DNA from: JAKLKS01 sp964370855
GTDB lineage: Bacteria; Planctomycetota; JAJSAM01; JAKLKS01
Length of the DNA: 21,654 bases
Direction of reading: 5' to 3'
Assembly: GCA_964370855.1 (NCBI GenBank)
Contig: CAYJMF010000080.1
Location: 1-21,654, forward strand
The notes under the pieces are model-generated. The model had not been told where the DNA came from. It was given only the letters and a program-made list of their open reading frames with translations, and searched no databases. Within the stretch, counting starts at the first letter, position 1; each line of letters begins with the position of its first letter. The position numbers were made by a program, and so were the translations under genes. This document shows positions 1 to 8,266 of the stretch, one piece after another.

Positions 1-43
1 GGGAGGGTCTCGCCCCCGCCCCCGCCGCCAATCTGGGTCGGGT

Positions 44-415
44 TCAGTATGGCGGCCGCGGCTCCCCTTCCTCCTCTTCCTTTCCCCCGCCCCCCCCGAA
101 GGGAAGAGCCAGCAGGTGGAAGGGGGCCCCCAGCACCAGGCCGAGGCCGGTGCCGACGACGTCCCCCGGGGCGCGGGAGACGGGGCCGTCCACGGGGGGC
201 GGGAGGACGCCCCCGAGCAGCCACTCCACGGGGACGAGGAGGGCGACGCCGCCGTAGTAGCCGAGGGAGGCGGGGATCCCCCCCGTCGGGTGCCCGGTCA
301 CGTCGAACCAGGCCCCGTCCGGGGCGGAGTGGCCGGACACGACGGCGCAGCCCGGGCCCGCGAGGAACCCGAGAGCGAGGAGCGCGACGGCGGCCGGTTT
401 CCGCGACCCCTTCAC
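44..415 (-). CDS. small predicted lipoprotein, unknown function
   Basis: This 123-aa protein starts at a GTG that overlaps the stop of the upstream permease gene by four bases (GTGA), so it is probably translationally coupled as the last gene of the minus-strand operon. The N terminus (VKGSRKPAAVALLALGFLAGPGC) has a basic start, a hydrophobic core and a Cys at about residue 23 that can serve as a lipobox, although GPGC is a weak one. The middle has a glycine-rich hydrophobic stretch (GYYGGVALLVPVEWLLGG and GTGLGLVLGAPFHLLALPFGGGGG), and the C terminus is charged (KEEEEGEP). The shape resembles the short YceK/DUF1375-type lipoproteins, but I cannot assign it to a family. The location is inferred to be the membrane or periplasm. 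That it is a real gene is supported by the overlap and the signal; the function is unknown. Confidence 0.6.
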   Translation of the reverse strand: MKGSRKPAAVALLALGFLAGPGCAVVSGHSAPDGAWFDVTGHPTGGIPASLGYYGGVALLVPVEWLLGGVLPPPVDGPVSRAPGDVVGTGLGLVLGAPFHLLALPFGGGGGKEEEEGEPRPPY

Positions 416-1623
416 AGCATCACCACCCCCACCGCCAGCGTCGCCGCGGTGCTCAAGGCGCCGAACTTCAGGTACTCGAGGAAGCCGAGCTCGTGGTGCT
501 CCTTGGCCCCCTCGGCGACGATGATATTGGCCACGGATCCGAGGAGGGTCAGGTTTCCCGCGAAGGTCGTCGCCATGGCCGCGAGATGCCACCCCCGGTC
601 GTCGGCGCCGAGGGCCGCTATCTTCGGCGCCGCCACGAGCACGATGGGGACGTTGCTCACGACGTTGCTGCCCACGGCCAGCGCCCCCGCCAGGATCCCC
701 CGCCCGTGGAGGGTGGCGAGGTCCATGGGCGGCACCCCCTCCCAGGCCCGGTCCGCGAGCCCCGTCAGGGCGAAGCCCCGCACCACCACGAAGAGCCCCG
801 CGAAGAACAGCAGCACCGACCCGTCCACCTTCCGGAGAACCGGCCCCGGGTCCTCCCGGGAGAGGAGGATCAGCACCGCGAACCCCGCGAGGGCGCACCA
901 GGGGAGGGGGAGCCCCGCGAGGAAGCCCGCCGCGACGAGGACCGTCACGATGACGGCCCGGCGGAGACCCGGCAGGCGCGGCCCCCGGGGAGGAGCGGGG
1001 AGCACGCGCCGCGGGCCGAGGGAGCGCCCGTAGAAGAGGAGGAGCAGGGCCGCGTTCACGAGGAGGGCCGCCGCCGCCACCGGCGCCATGCGCAGCGCGT
1101 AGGCGCCGAACTCCATGTTCCCGAGCCTCCCGAGGATCATGCACTGCGGGTTCCCCACCAGGGTCGCCACGCTGCCCGCGTTGGCGCCCGTGGCCACGGC
1201 CATGAGGTAGGGAGTGTATGGGAGTCTCATACGGTGGCACACTCCCACGACCACCGGTGTCAGGAAGATGCAGACCGCGTCGTTGACGAGGAGCGCCGAC
1301 AGCGCCCCGGAGAGGAGCGCCGTCCCGGCGAGGAGGGCCGCCGGCGTCGGGAACCCGCGGAGCAGCGCCCCCCCGGCGATCTCGAAGAAGCCCGACCGCG
1401 CGAGGTAGGCGACGATGCCCATCATCCCGAGGAGGAGGCCCAGGGTGCCGAGGTCCACCGCCGACAGCGCCTCCTCCGGCGGGAGCCCCGCCACGAGCAC
1501 CATGAGGGCCGCCCCCAGCAGCGCCGCTCCGGGCCGGCCGACGGGGATCCAGCGGAGCCTCCGCGCCGAGACGAGGACGTAGGTCCCGGCGAAGATCGCC
1601 ACCGCGGCGCCGGTGTGGACCAT
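412..1623 (-). CDS. ArsB/NhaD-superfamily (SLC13-like) anion or cation permease
   Basis: This 403-aa polytopic membrane protein has about 10-12 hydrophobic segments. Two equivalent re-entrant loops are visible and are characteristic of the ion transporter (IT) superfamily: GANAGSVATLVGNPQ at about residues 146-160 and AGNLTLLGSVANIIV at about 355-369. Each ends a half of the inverted-repeat fold and would form the ion and substrate site. The family includes ArsB arsenite pumps, NhaD Na+/H+ antiporters, citrate and dicarboxylate carriers and the poorly studied YbiR group, to which the GNPQ loop looks closest. The substrate cannot be read from sequence. The ATG at 1623 lies 8 bases after the stop of the metallo-beta-lactamase gene, and a G-rich stretch in front may be the ribosome site. 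The 3' end overlaps the lipoprotein start. Co-transcription with a hydrolase suggests export or uptake of a small organic ion, which is inference. Confidence 0.85.
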   Translation of the reverse strand: MVHTGAAVAIFAGTYVLVSARRLRWIPVGRPGAALLGAALMVLVAGLPPEEALSAVDLGTLGLLLGMMGIVAYLARSGFFEIAGGALLRGFPTPAALLAGTALLSGALSALLVNDAVCIFLTPVVVGVCHRMRLPYTPYLMAVATGANAGSVATLVGNPQCMILGRLGNMEFGAYALRMAPVAAAALLVNAALLLLFYGRSLGPRRVLPAPPRGPRLPGLRRAVIVTVLVAAGFLAGLPLPWCALAGFAVLILLSREDPGPVLRKVDGSVLLFFAGLFVVVRGFALTGLADRAWEGVPPMDLATLHGRGILAGALAVGSNVVSNVPIVLVAAPKIAALGADDRGWHLAAMATTFAGNLTLLGSVANIIVAEGAKEHHELGFLEYLKFGALSTAATLAVGVVML

Positions 1624-1631
1624 CCCCCGCC

Positions 1632-2312
1632 CTACCCGTAGGGGAGGTCGCCGGGGGCGTCGGCGAGGGAGGCCCCGTCCCCGACGAAGGGGTTGCCGGC
1701 CTTCTCCTCCCCCACCGTCGTCTCCGGCCCGTGGCCCGGGAGGACCCGGGTCCCCGGGGGGAGGGCGAACACCTTCCCGCGGATGGATTCCACGATGGTC
1801 GCGAAGTCCCCGCCGGGGAAGTCGGTGCGGCCGATGGAGCCCTGGAACAGGAGGTCCCCGCTGAAGAGAATCCCGTGCCCGTCGTGGAAGCAGACCCCGC
1901 CCGGGGTGTGGCCCGGGGTGTGGATCGTCGAGAGGGTGGCGTCCCCGAGGACGATGCGATCCCCCTCCGCCAGGGGCGCGTCCACGACGGGGAGGGAGGG
2001 GGGCGCCTCGAGCCCGAACATCGCCGCCTGCCGGGTGAGGGCCTCGAGCCAGTAGCCGTCGGCGGGGTGCATCCGGAAGGGGGCCTTCGTCGCCGCGCAC
2101 ACCACGGAGGCGCCCCAGACGTGGTCGATGTGGCCGTGGGTGGCCAGCACCTGCACCACCTTCACCCGCTCCTTCCGCGCCAGCGCGAGGACCCGCTCCG
2201 GCTCGAAGCCGGGGTCGATGATCACCCCCTCCCCCGTCCGCGCGCACCAGGCGAGGAAGGTGTTCTCCACGAAGGGGCCGTTCACCACGACGCGGGTCTC
2301 GAGGGGGGCCAT
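1632..2312 (-). CDS. metallo-beta-lactamase-fold hydrolase, glyoxalase II-like
   Basis: This 226-aa soluble protein has the full set of metal ligands of the hydroxyacylglutathione hydrolase (glyoxalase II)-like branch. They are THGHIDH (His59, His61, Asp63, His64), TPGHTPGG (His135), SGDLLF (Asp153) and LPGHGPET (His194). The length matches short bacterial YcbL-type members that lack the C-terminal glutathione-binding domain of true glyoxalase II. The GSIGRTDFPGG segment after the Asp ligand is typical of that group. The likely reaction is hydrolysis of a thioester or related small ester in the cytoplasm; the substrate is unknown. I chose the ATG at 2312, which gives the usual N terminus. A GTG at 2375 overlaps the previous stop (GTGA) and would add 21 Arg/Ser-rich residues. 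That start would be translationally coupled and cannot be excluded, since no good Shine-Dalgarno precedes 2312. Confidence 0.9.
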   Translation of the reverse strand: MAPLETRVVVNGPFVENTFLAWCARTGEGVIIDPGFEPERVLALARKERVKVVQVLATHGHIDHVWGASVVCAATKAPFRMHPADGYWLEALTRQAAMFGLEAPPSLPVVDAPLAEGDRIVLGDATLSTIHTPGHTPGGVCFHDGHGILFSGDLLFQGSIGRTDFPGGDFATIVESIRGKVFALPPGTRVLPGHGPETTVGEEKAGNPFVGDGASLADAPGDLPYG

Positions 2313-2371
2313 GGAGGAGGAGGATCGCCGTTCCCCCCGGCGGGAGCGCAGATTCCCCGGGAGGGGGCGGC

Positions 2372-3760
2372 TCACTTCCAGTTGGAGGCGCCCCACCGCA
2401 CCCAGTCCGCCTCGAACCCCTCCGGCGTGGTGCCGAGGGCCCGGGCCACCGCTCCCAGGCGCTCCACGGCATCGGAGGAGTCCAGGGAACGGAGCGCCTC
2501 CCACACCTTCGGAAGGGACGCGCGGTGGCACGTCGCCAGGTACTCGCCGAGGGTGGCGAACTCGATGAGGTTCTCGGGCTTCTCGTTCTCCGGCTTCAAC
2601 AGCTCCGCCAGGGGGAGGAGGTTCGTGGATTCCCCCTGCATCCGGCGCCGGAAGGTGGCGGCCTCCACCTTGCGGAAGTGCTGCGGGTCCTTCACCCAGG
2701 CGTCCGCGTTCAGCTTCCAGCCCACCATCCCGATGATGGCCTCCTGCACCCACTCCGAGGCCGTCCTCGACCCGAGGCTGCGGGCCAGCCACGGGTGCAG
2801 CGCGATGTGGATGATGTGGGGGAAGTAGGGGGCCTGCCCCTGCGCCACGATCGCGGTGCCCACCCCCGAGAAGGCCGCGAAGCCGGTCCCGCCGGTGGCC
2901 CGGGGCGTCCCGCGCCGCGCCTGGCCCAGGCGCGCGCCGAAGGCGTCGGCCCGGGCCGCGTCCCGGAACAGGAAGAAGGGCAGCCGGGGGACGTCGGGCT
3001 TCGGGAGGCGCATCCGGCCCGAGGCGAGGGCCACGGCCCCGTCGAGCTCCCCGAGGATGCGGGAGGCCTTCGAGCCCTGGTATTCGGGCAGGTCCGTGTA
3101 GAGGATGAAGTTCTTCCCCGCGGCCGCCTTCCCGCCCCCTTCCGGGAAGGCCCAGGCGAGCCACTGCTCGTCGGAGGGATACCAGGAGTTCCCGCCGCGC
3201 GTGCCGGGAACGCCCCGCAGGTCGTCCAGGGCGACGGCCCCCCCCGGCGGGGAGGACCAGCGGAGCTCGAGGGCGTCCACCGAGTCGTAGGTGGCCAGCA
3301 GGCCGCCCCACTCCGAGTCGAGGTGGGTCAGCGGGAGGATCACCTCCCGGTCCCCCGCCTCCTCGAGGCGCAGCCGGGTCCCGTGGCGCCGCGAGCCTCC
3401 GGCGGCAAGCAGGGAGACGGCCAGTTCCATGGGAGGCTTCGGGACGGAGATGCGGAAGGAGACCGCCTGGAGGGGGCGGAAGTCCCGGGCCTCGAAGCGG
3501 ATCCGGAGCACGCTGTCGGTCTCCGGCGAGGGGCGGAACTCCTCGAGGAGGAGCGCGCCCTCGGCGGTCCGGGTCGCCTTCACGTTCCACGCCTCCACGG
3601 CGCCCGCCGAGGAGGGATCGCCGAAATCCTGGAGGACCACGGGATCGGCGGCCGGGGGGGAGGGGGCGGGGGGAGGAGGAGGGGCGGCCCCCGCGGAGAG
3701 GAGGGCGAGGAGGGGGAGGAGGAGGGAGGTCGCGCCGGACCGCCGGAGTCCCTGGACCAC
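2372..3760 (-). CDS. secreted protein with beta-sandwich domain and degenerate gluzincin (peptidase MA-like) domain
   Basis: This 462-aa protein starts at a GTG preceded by AGGAGG four bases upstream. Residues 1-26 form a signal peptide, followed by a Pro/Ala linker. Residues of about 40-185 look like a CIA30/carbohydrate-binding-type beta sandwich (VVLQDFGDP, then strands ending ALDDLRGV). Residues of about 215-455 resemble the peptidase MA-like family: a region ending in HIALH (His318, His322), then WVQEA with Glu340 eighteen residues later. This spacing is right for HExxH...E zinc proteases. However, the catalytic Glu of HExxH is Ile319, so the zinc ligands are kept and the general base is lost. 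It is probably a non-catalytic binding or structural protein in the periplasm or at the cell surface. It is the first gene of the minus-strand operon, read from the -10 near 3821. The family assignment is by eye only. Confidence 0.8.
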   Translation of the reverse strand: MVQGLRRSGATSLLLPLLALLSAGAAPPPPPAPSPPAADPVVLQDFGDPSSAGAVEAWNVKATRTAEGALLLEEFRPSPETDSVLRIRFEARDFRPLQAVSFRISVPKPPMELAVSLLAAGGSRRHGTRLRLEEAGDREVILPLTHLDSEWGGLLATYDSVDALELRWSSPPGGAVALDDLRGVPGTRGGNSWYPSDEQWLAWAFPEGGGKAAAGKNFILYTDLPEYQGSKASRILGELDGAVALASGRMRLPKPDVPRLPFFLFRDAARADAFGARLGQARRGTPRATGGTGFAAFSGVGTAIVAQGQAPYFPHIIHIALHPWLARSLGSRTASEWVQEAIIGMVGWKLNADAWVKDPQHFRKVEAATFRRRMQGESTNLLPLAELLKPENEKPENLIEFATLGEYLATCHRASLPKVWEALRSLDSSDAVERLGAVARALGTTPEGFEADWVRWGASNWK

Positions 3761-3820
3761 GGTTCCTCCTCGCCCGCCCCGGCCCGCCCGCCCCGCCGCC
3801 CTCTCCCCGGGCCGCTCCCA

Positions 3821-3826
3821 ATTGTA
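3821..3826 (-). promoter_or_regulatory. putative -10 element (TACAAT) for the minus-strand operon
   Basis: On the minus strand, TACAAT stands out in an otherwise G/C-only stretch. Transcription would begin near 3814, giving a leader of about 54 bases before the GTG at 3760. No clear -35 hexamer lies 17 bases upstream. It is divergent from the ispG promoter. Confidence 0.45.
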
Positions 3827-3868
3827 ACCCCGGGCCGGGAGGCGGCCGGCCGGCGCCCCCCCCCGGGC

Positions 3869-3874
3869 TACAAT
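3869..3874 (+). promoter_or_regulatory. putative -10 element of a leaderless ispG promoter
   Basis: TACAAT ends only six bases before the GTG start of ispG at 3881. A start point about seven bases after the -10 falls on or next to the start codon, so the mRNA would have no leader. There is no Shine-Dalgarno in the C-rich bases between. No recognisable -35 is present. Confidence 0.5.
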
Positions 3875-3880
3875 CCCCCC

Positions 3881-5764
<1,884 letters not shown>

Positions 5765-5809
5765 GAGCCGGTTCCGCGGATTTGGGCCCCCTTCCCCCGG
5801 CCCCCGATC

Positions 5810-5815
5810 TACTCT
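5810..5815 (+). promoter_or_regulatory. possible -10 element (TACTCT)
   Basis: TACTCT occurs in the ispG to repeat-protein gap and would start a leader of about 30 bases. That leader contains a short GCGGGG/CCCCGC hairpin just before the ATG at 5853. No -35 and no Shine-Dalgarno are visible, so readthrough from ispG is an alternative. Confidence 0.3.
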
Positions 5816-5852
5816 GGGGTTCTCGCGGGGTGCGGGCCCCGCACGACCTCCC

Positions 5853-7700
5853 ATGCGCCCGATCCCCCACCTCCGCCCGACCGCCGCCGCCCTGCTCTTC
5901 GCCGGGGCGCTCCTCGTCCCGGCCGGGGGGGCGGTGAACCCCTCGGGCTGGCCCGACGGGCCCGGCGTCGGCCTCCGCGCCACGACCCTTCCCGCGGGCT
6001 CCGCCGCGGCGGACCTCTCCATCGAGCCGGGCCGCCAGAGCGACCTCTTCCTCGCCTGGTCGGAATCCTCGGGCACCGTGCTCCGCGTCCAGCGCCTGAC
6101 CGACGCGGGACTCCCCGCCTTCGGGGCCTCCGGCGTCGTCGCGCGCTCCGGGGGGGGCCTCGACTTCGCGGGCACCCGCCGCGGGGGGGACGCCCGGGGC
6201 CCCTACGACCTCCTACCCACGACGGACGGCGGCGTCGTCGTGGCCTGGACCGAGAACTCGATCCTCGGGCGGGACCTCCGGGTGCAGCGGTTCGGCCCCG
6301 CCGGCGAGACGCGGTTCGCCGCCGGCGGCGTGGTGGTGCTCGAGGGGCTCGGGCCCGACGGGGAGGACGCGGCGGTCTCCGCCGACGGCACCGACGGGGC
6401 GTCGGCGGCGGCGGTCTTCGGGGAGCAGGGGAAGGGGTTCCTGCGGTTCAACCGGGTGCGCGGGTCCGGGGCCCTCTCATGGCCGGTGCCGGGGATCCCC
6501 CTCGATTCCGCCTCCGACGCGAAGCAGGGGCCCGCCGTGGCGCTCCTGCCCGGAGGGGAGACCGCGGTCTGCTGGCGCCGCGACGGGGGCGCGGGACTGC
6601 GCTTCCAGGTGGTCGAATCCTCCACGCTCCGCCTCCCCGACGGCGGCGCCGCCCTCGGCGATTCCACCGACGGCCGGGTCTCGCTGCGCGCCGCGGGCGC
6701 CTTCCTCCCCGGCGCCATGCTCCTCGCCCACCGGTTCTCGGGCACCGTGCTGGTGAAGCTCGTGGACGCCTTCGGGACCGTCGTCCGGGACGAGGCCGCG
6801 GGACCGGGATCCCTCTCCGGCCCGCCGGACATCACGGCCGTGAACGTGGTCGTGGGCGGCCTCCCCGAGGGGATCGAGGTCAAGGGGGTCCGCGGGGACG
6901 GGACCGCGGTCCGGTACGTGAGGGAGCTCGCGGGGGCGTGGCGGCTCGAGGAGGAGATCGCCCCGCCGGTCCCGGCCCTCGGCGGCGGCGCCGGGGCGCT
7001 CTTCGGCCCCGGGTGGTTCTTCGACCTCGGGCCCTCGGAGGGCGGGGGCCGCGTGGCGGGCTACCGCTTCGGCGCCCCCTCCCCGGACACGCTGGATCCC
7101 GCCCTCGGCCCCTGGCTCGCCGTCGCCCCGGGGGAGACCTCCTTCGTCCGCTGCGCGGCGACGCCGGCCTACGTGTTCTCGGCCTGGGTGGACGGGTCGG
7201 GGAGCTCCGACGCCGTCGTCGCCGCCCGGGCCGGCTCCTTCGGCGGGCAGGACATCCTCGACGCGCGGGGCCTCCTCCTCCGGAAGGCGACGGTGAAGCG
7301 GCCCGCGGCGGGAACCGGTTCGGTCACGGCGGCGGCGCCGGAGGCGGCACTGCCCCCGGCACGGGACCCGGAGACGGGGAAGGCTGCGGAGCCGGCCCTC
7401 TTCCGCCTGCGGGTGGGGAGCGAGGGGGGGACGACGGGCGACCTCGCCCTGCTCACCTGGAAGGGAACGAAGAGCCTCTCCTGGAAGGCGACGGCGGCGG
7501 GAGCCGGGGGCATGACCGGGACGGTGAAGGCGGGCCCCTCGGGGCGGAACCTCAAGGTGACGGTGAAGGGATTCCCCGCCGATGCCGGGGAGCGGGTGCT
7601 GTGGCTGCGGGTGGACCTCGACGGGAAATCCCTCGCGGGGACGGTGTTGCTGACCCCCTCGGGGAAGGGCGGGGTGAAGGGGACGTTCCGGGGGATGTAG
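5853..7700 (+). CDS. secreted repeat protein, probably beta-propeller, unknown function
   Basis: This 615-aa protein has a signal peptide (residues 1-27, with Arg/Pro-rich start, hydrophobic ALLFAGALLVPAGG and a cut near AVNP). Residues of about 60-480 contain degenerate blade-like repeats in which a strand such as LFLAWSE or VVVAWTE is followed by LRVQRL or LRVQRF and a turn (TDAGLPAFG, GPAGETRFAAGG). At least four can be picked out (near 65, 127, 183 and 240). Blades of this kind resemble the surface-protein repeats of many soil bacteria. The last 130 residues (about 485-615) form a separate Gly/Lys/Thr-rich beta domain (FRLRVGSEGG, LLTWKGTKSLSWKA, VLWLRVDLDGKSL), a possible C-terminal anchoring or sorting module. 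Cysteines are few. The location is inferred to be the cell surface or periplasm. I do not recognise a catalytic motif. It follows ispG by 88 bases but has no evident link to isoprenoids. Confidence 0.75.
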   Translation: MRPIPHLRPTAAALLFAGALLVPAGGAVNPSGWPDGPGVGLRATTLPAGSAAADLSIEPGRQSDLFLAWSESSGTVLRVQRLTDAGLPAFGASGVVARSGGGLDFAGTRRGGDARGPYDLLPTTDGGVVVAWTENSILGRDLRVQRFGPAGETRFAAGGVVVLEGLGPDGEDAAVSADGTDGASAAAVFGEQGKGFLRFNRVRGSGALSWPVPGIPLDSASDAKQGPAVALLPGGETAVCWRRDGGAGLRFQVVESSTLRLPDGGAALGDSTDGRVSLRAAGAFLPGAMLLAHRFSGTVLVKLVDAFGTVVRDEAAGPGSLSGPPDITAVNVVVGGLPEGIEVKGVRGDGTAVRYVRELAGAWRLEEEIAPPVPALGGGAGALFGPGWFFDLGPSEGGGRVAGYRFGAPSPDTLDPALGPWLAVAPGETSFVRCAATPAYVFSAWVDGSGSSDAVVAARAGSFGGQDILDARGLLLRKATVKRPAAGTGSVTAAAPEAALPPARDPETGKAAEPALFRLRVGSEGGTTGDLALLTWKGTKSLSWKATAAGAGGMTGTVKAGPSGRNLKVTVKGFPADAGERVLWLRVDLDGKSLAGTVLLTPSGKGGVKGTFRGM

Positions 7701-7769
7701 GGGGCGGGGGGGAGCGGCTTTCTGCGTCCTGAGCGGAGATCCCCCGGCGTTCCGCGCCTGCGGCGGGCG

Positions 7770-7825
7770 GGTCCCGAAAGTAGAGGCGTCCCCTGAACGG
7801 AGGGGACGCCTCTACTTCCGGGACC
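7770..7825 (+). repeat. hairpin A of the palindromic element (25-bp stem, GAACGG loop)
   Basis: The arms 7770-7794 and 7801-7825 are complementary except for one A/C mismatch (7777 with 7818). The loop GAACGG is at 7795-7800. It lies 69 bases after the stop of the repeat-protein gene, so it could also act as a terminator, though no T-run follows on the plus strand. Confidence 0.85.
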
Positions 7826-8037
7826 GATGGAGAGGCGGCGGAGTTGGGACGCCTTCCGGCGCCGCGGGGGATCACCGGGATCGGGGCCATGGATCCTGGG
7901 GGACGGCGTTCATCGTTCGTGCCTTGAAGTCACCGGAACTCCGCCAGGGTGCCCGCTGTCCCCTCCGTCCCGATGCCCCGATCCCGGAAATCCCCCCGCG
8001 GAGCCATAGGGCGTCTCAACCTCGCCGCCTCTCCTAC

Positions 8038-8093
8038 GGTCCCGGAAGAAGAGGCGCCCCCTCCGTTCAGGGGGCGCCTCTTCTTCCGGGACC
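8038..8093 (-). repeat. hairpin B of the palindromic element (25-bp perfect stem, GAACGG loop)
   Basis: The arms 8038-8062 and 8069-8093 are perfectly complementary. Read on the minus strand the loop is GAACGG, identical to hairpin A. At the three stem positions where A and B differ, two pairs change on both sides (T-A to A-T, T-A to C-G) and the third restores pairing (A/C mismatch in A, G-C in B). Confidence 0.9.
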
Positions 8094-8105
8094 CGCGCGC
8101 GGGAA

Positions 8106-8132
8106 GCGCGCAACGCCCGGGGTGAACCCGCA
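8106..8132 (-). repeat. dispersed 27-bp repeat unit, copy 1
   Basis: On the minus strand this reads TGCGGGTTCACCCC then GGGCGTTGCGCGC. It abuts hairpin B and matches the units at 10058-10084, 10088-10114 and 21592-21617. It is non-coding. Confidence 0.6.
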
Positions 8133-8196
8133 CGATCTGCGAGGAGCCTCCCCCCCTTCCTCCCTCCCCTTCCTCCCCGGGTCCCCCCCCGCTCCC

Positions 8197-8202
8197 CTAC
8201 CA
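8197..8202 (+). promoter_or_regulatory. possible -10 element (TACCAT) for the ClC gene
   Basis: TACCAT stands in a C/G-rich stretch about 65 bases before the GTG at 8267. No -35 is recognisable. The bases from 8133 to 8266 otherwise show no gene. Confidence 0.3.
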
Positions 8203-8266
8203 TGGGCGCTCCACGTCCGGGATCCTCCGGTTCCCGGGCACGGCTTCATTCCTTGGGGAGGGCAGG

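Larger units (their letters stand above)
7770..8093. repeat. large nested palindromic element, two inverted ~143-bp arms
   Basis: This fills most of the 566-base gap between the repeat protein and the ClC gene. The left arm, 7770 to about 7912, is matched by the reverse complement of 8093 to about 7951. Each arm starts with a 56-base hairpin (7770-7825 and 8038-8093) and continues into about 85 further aligned bases, for example GAGAGGCGGCG then GTTGGGACGCC against GTTGAGACGCC, and CCGGGATCGGGGC. Arms are imperfect, most positions matching by eye. The centre, about 7913-7950, is unrelated. No ORF or transposase is inside. It could be two inverted copies of a REP/MITE-like repeat or one folded element. 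Confidence 0.8.

Noticed and set aside
2525..3880. In-frame open extension upstream of ispG that would make a 1079-aa protein
   Set aside because: It lies antisense to the peptidase-like gene and has no family sequence, while the GTG at 3881 gives the normal IspG N terminus next to a -10 element.
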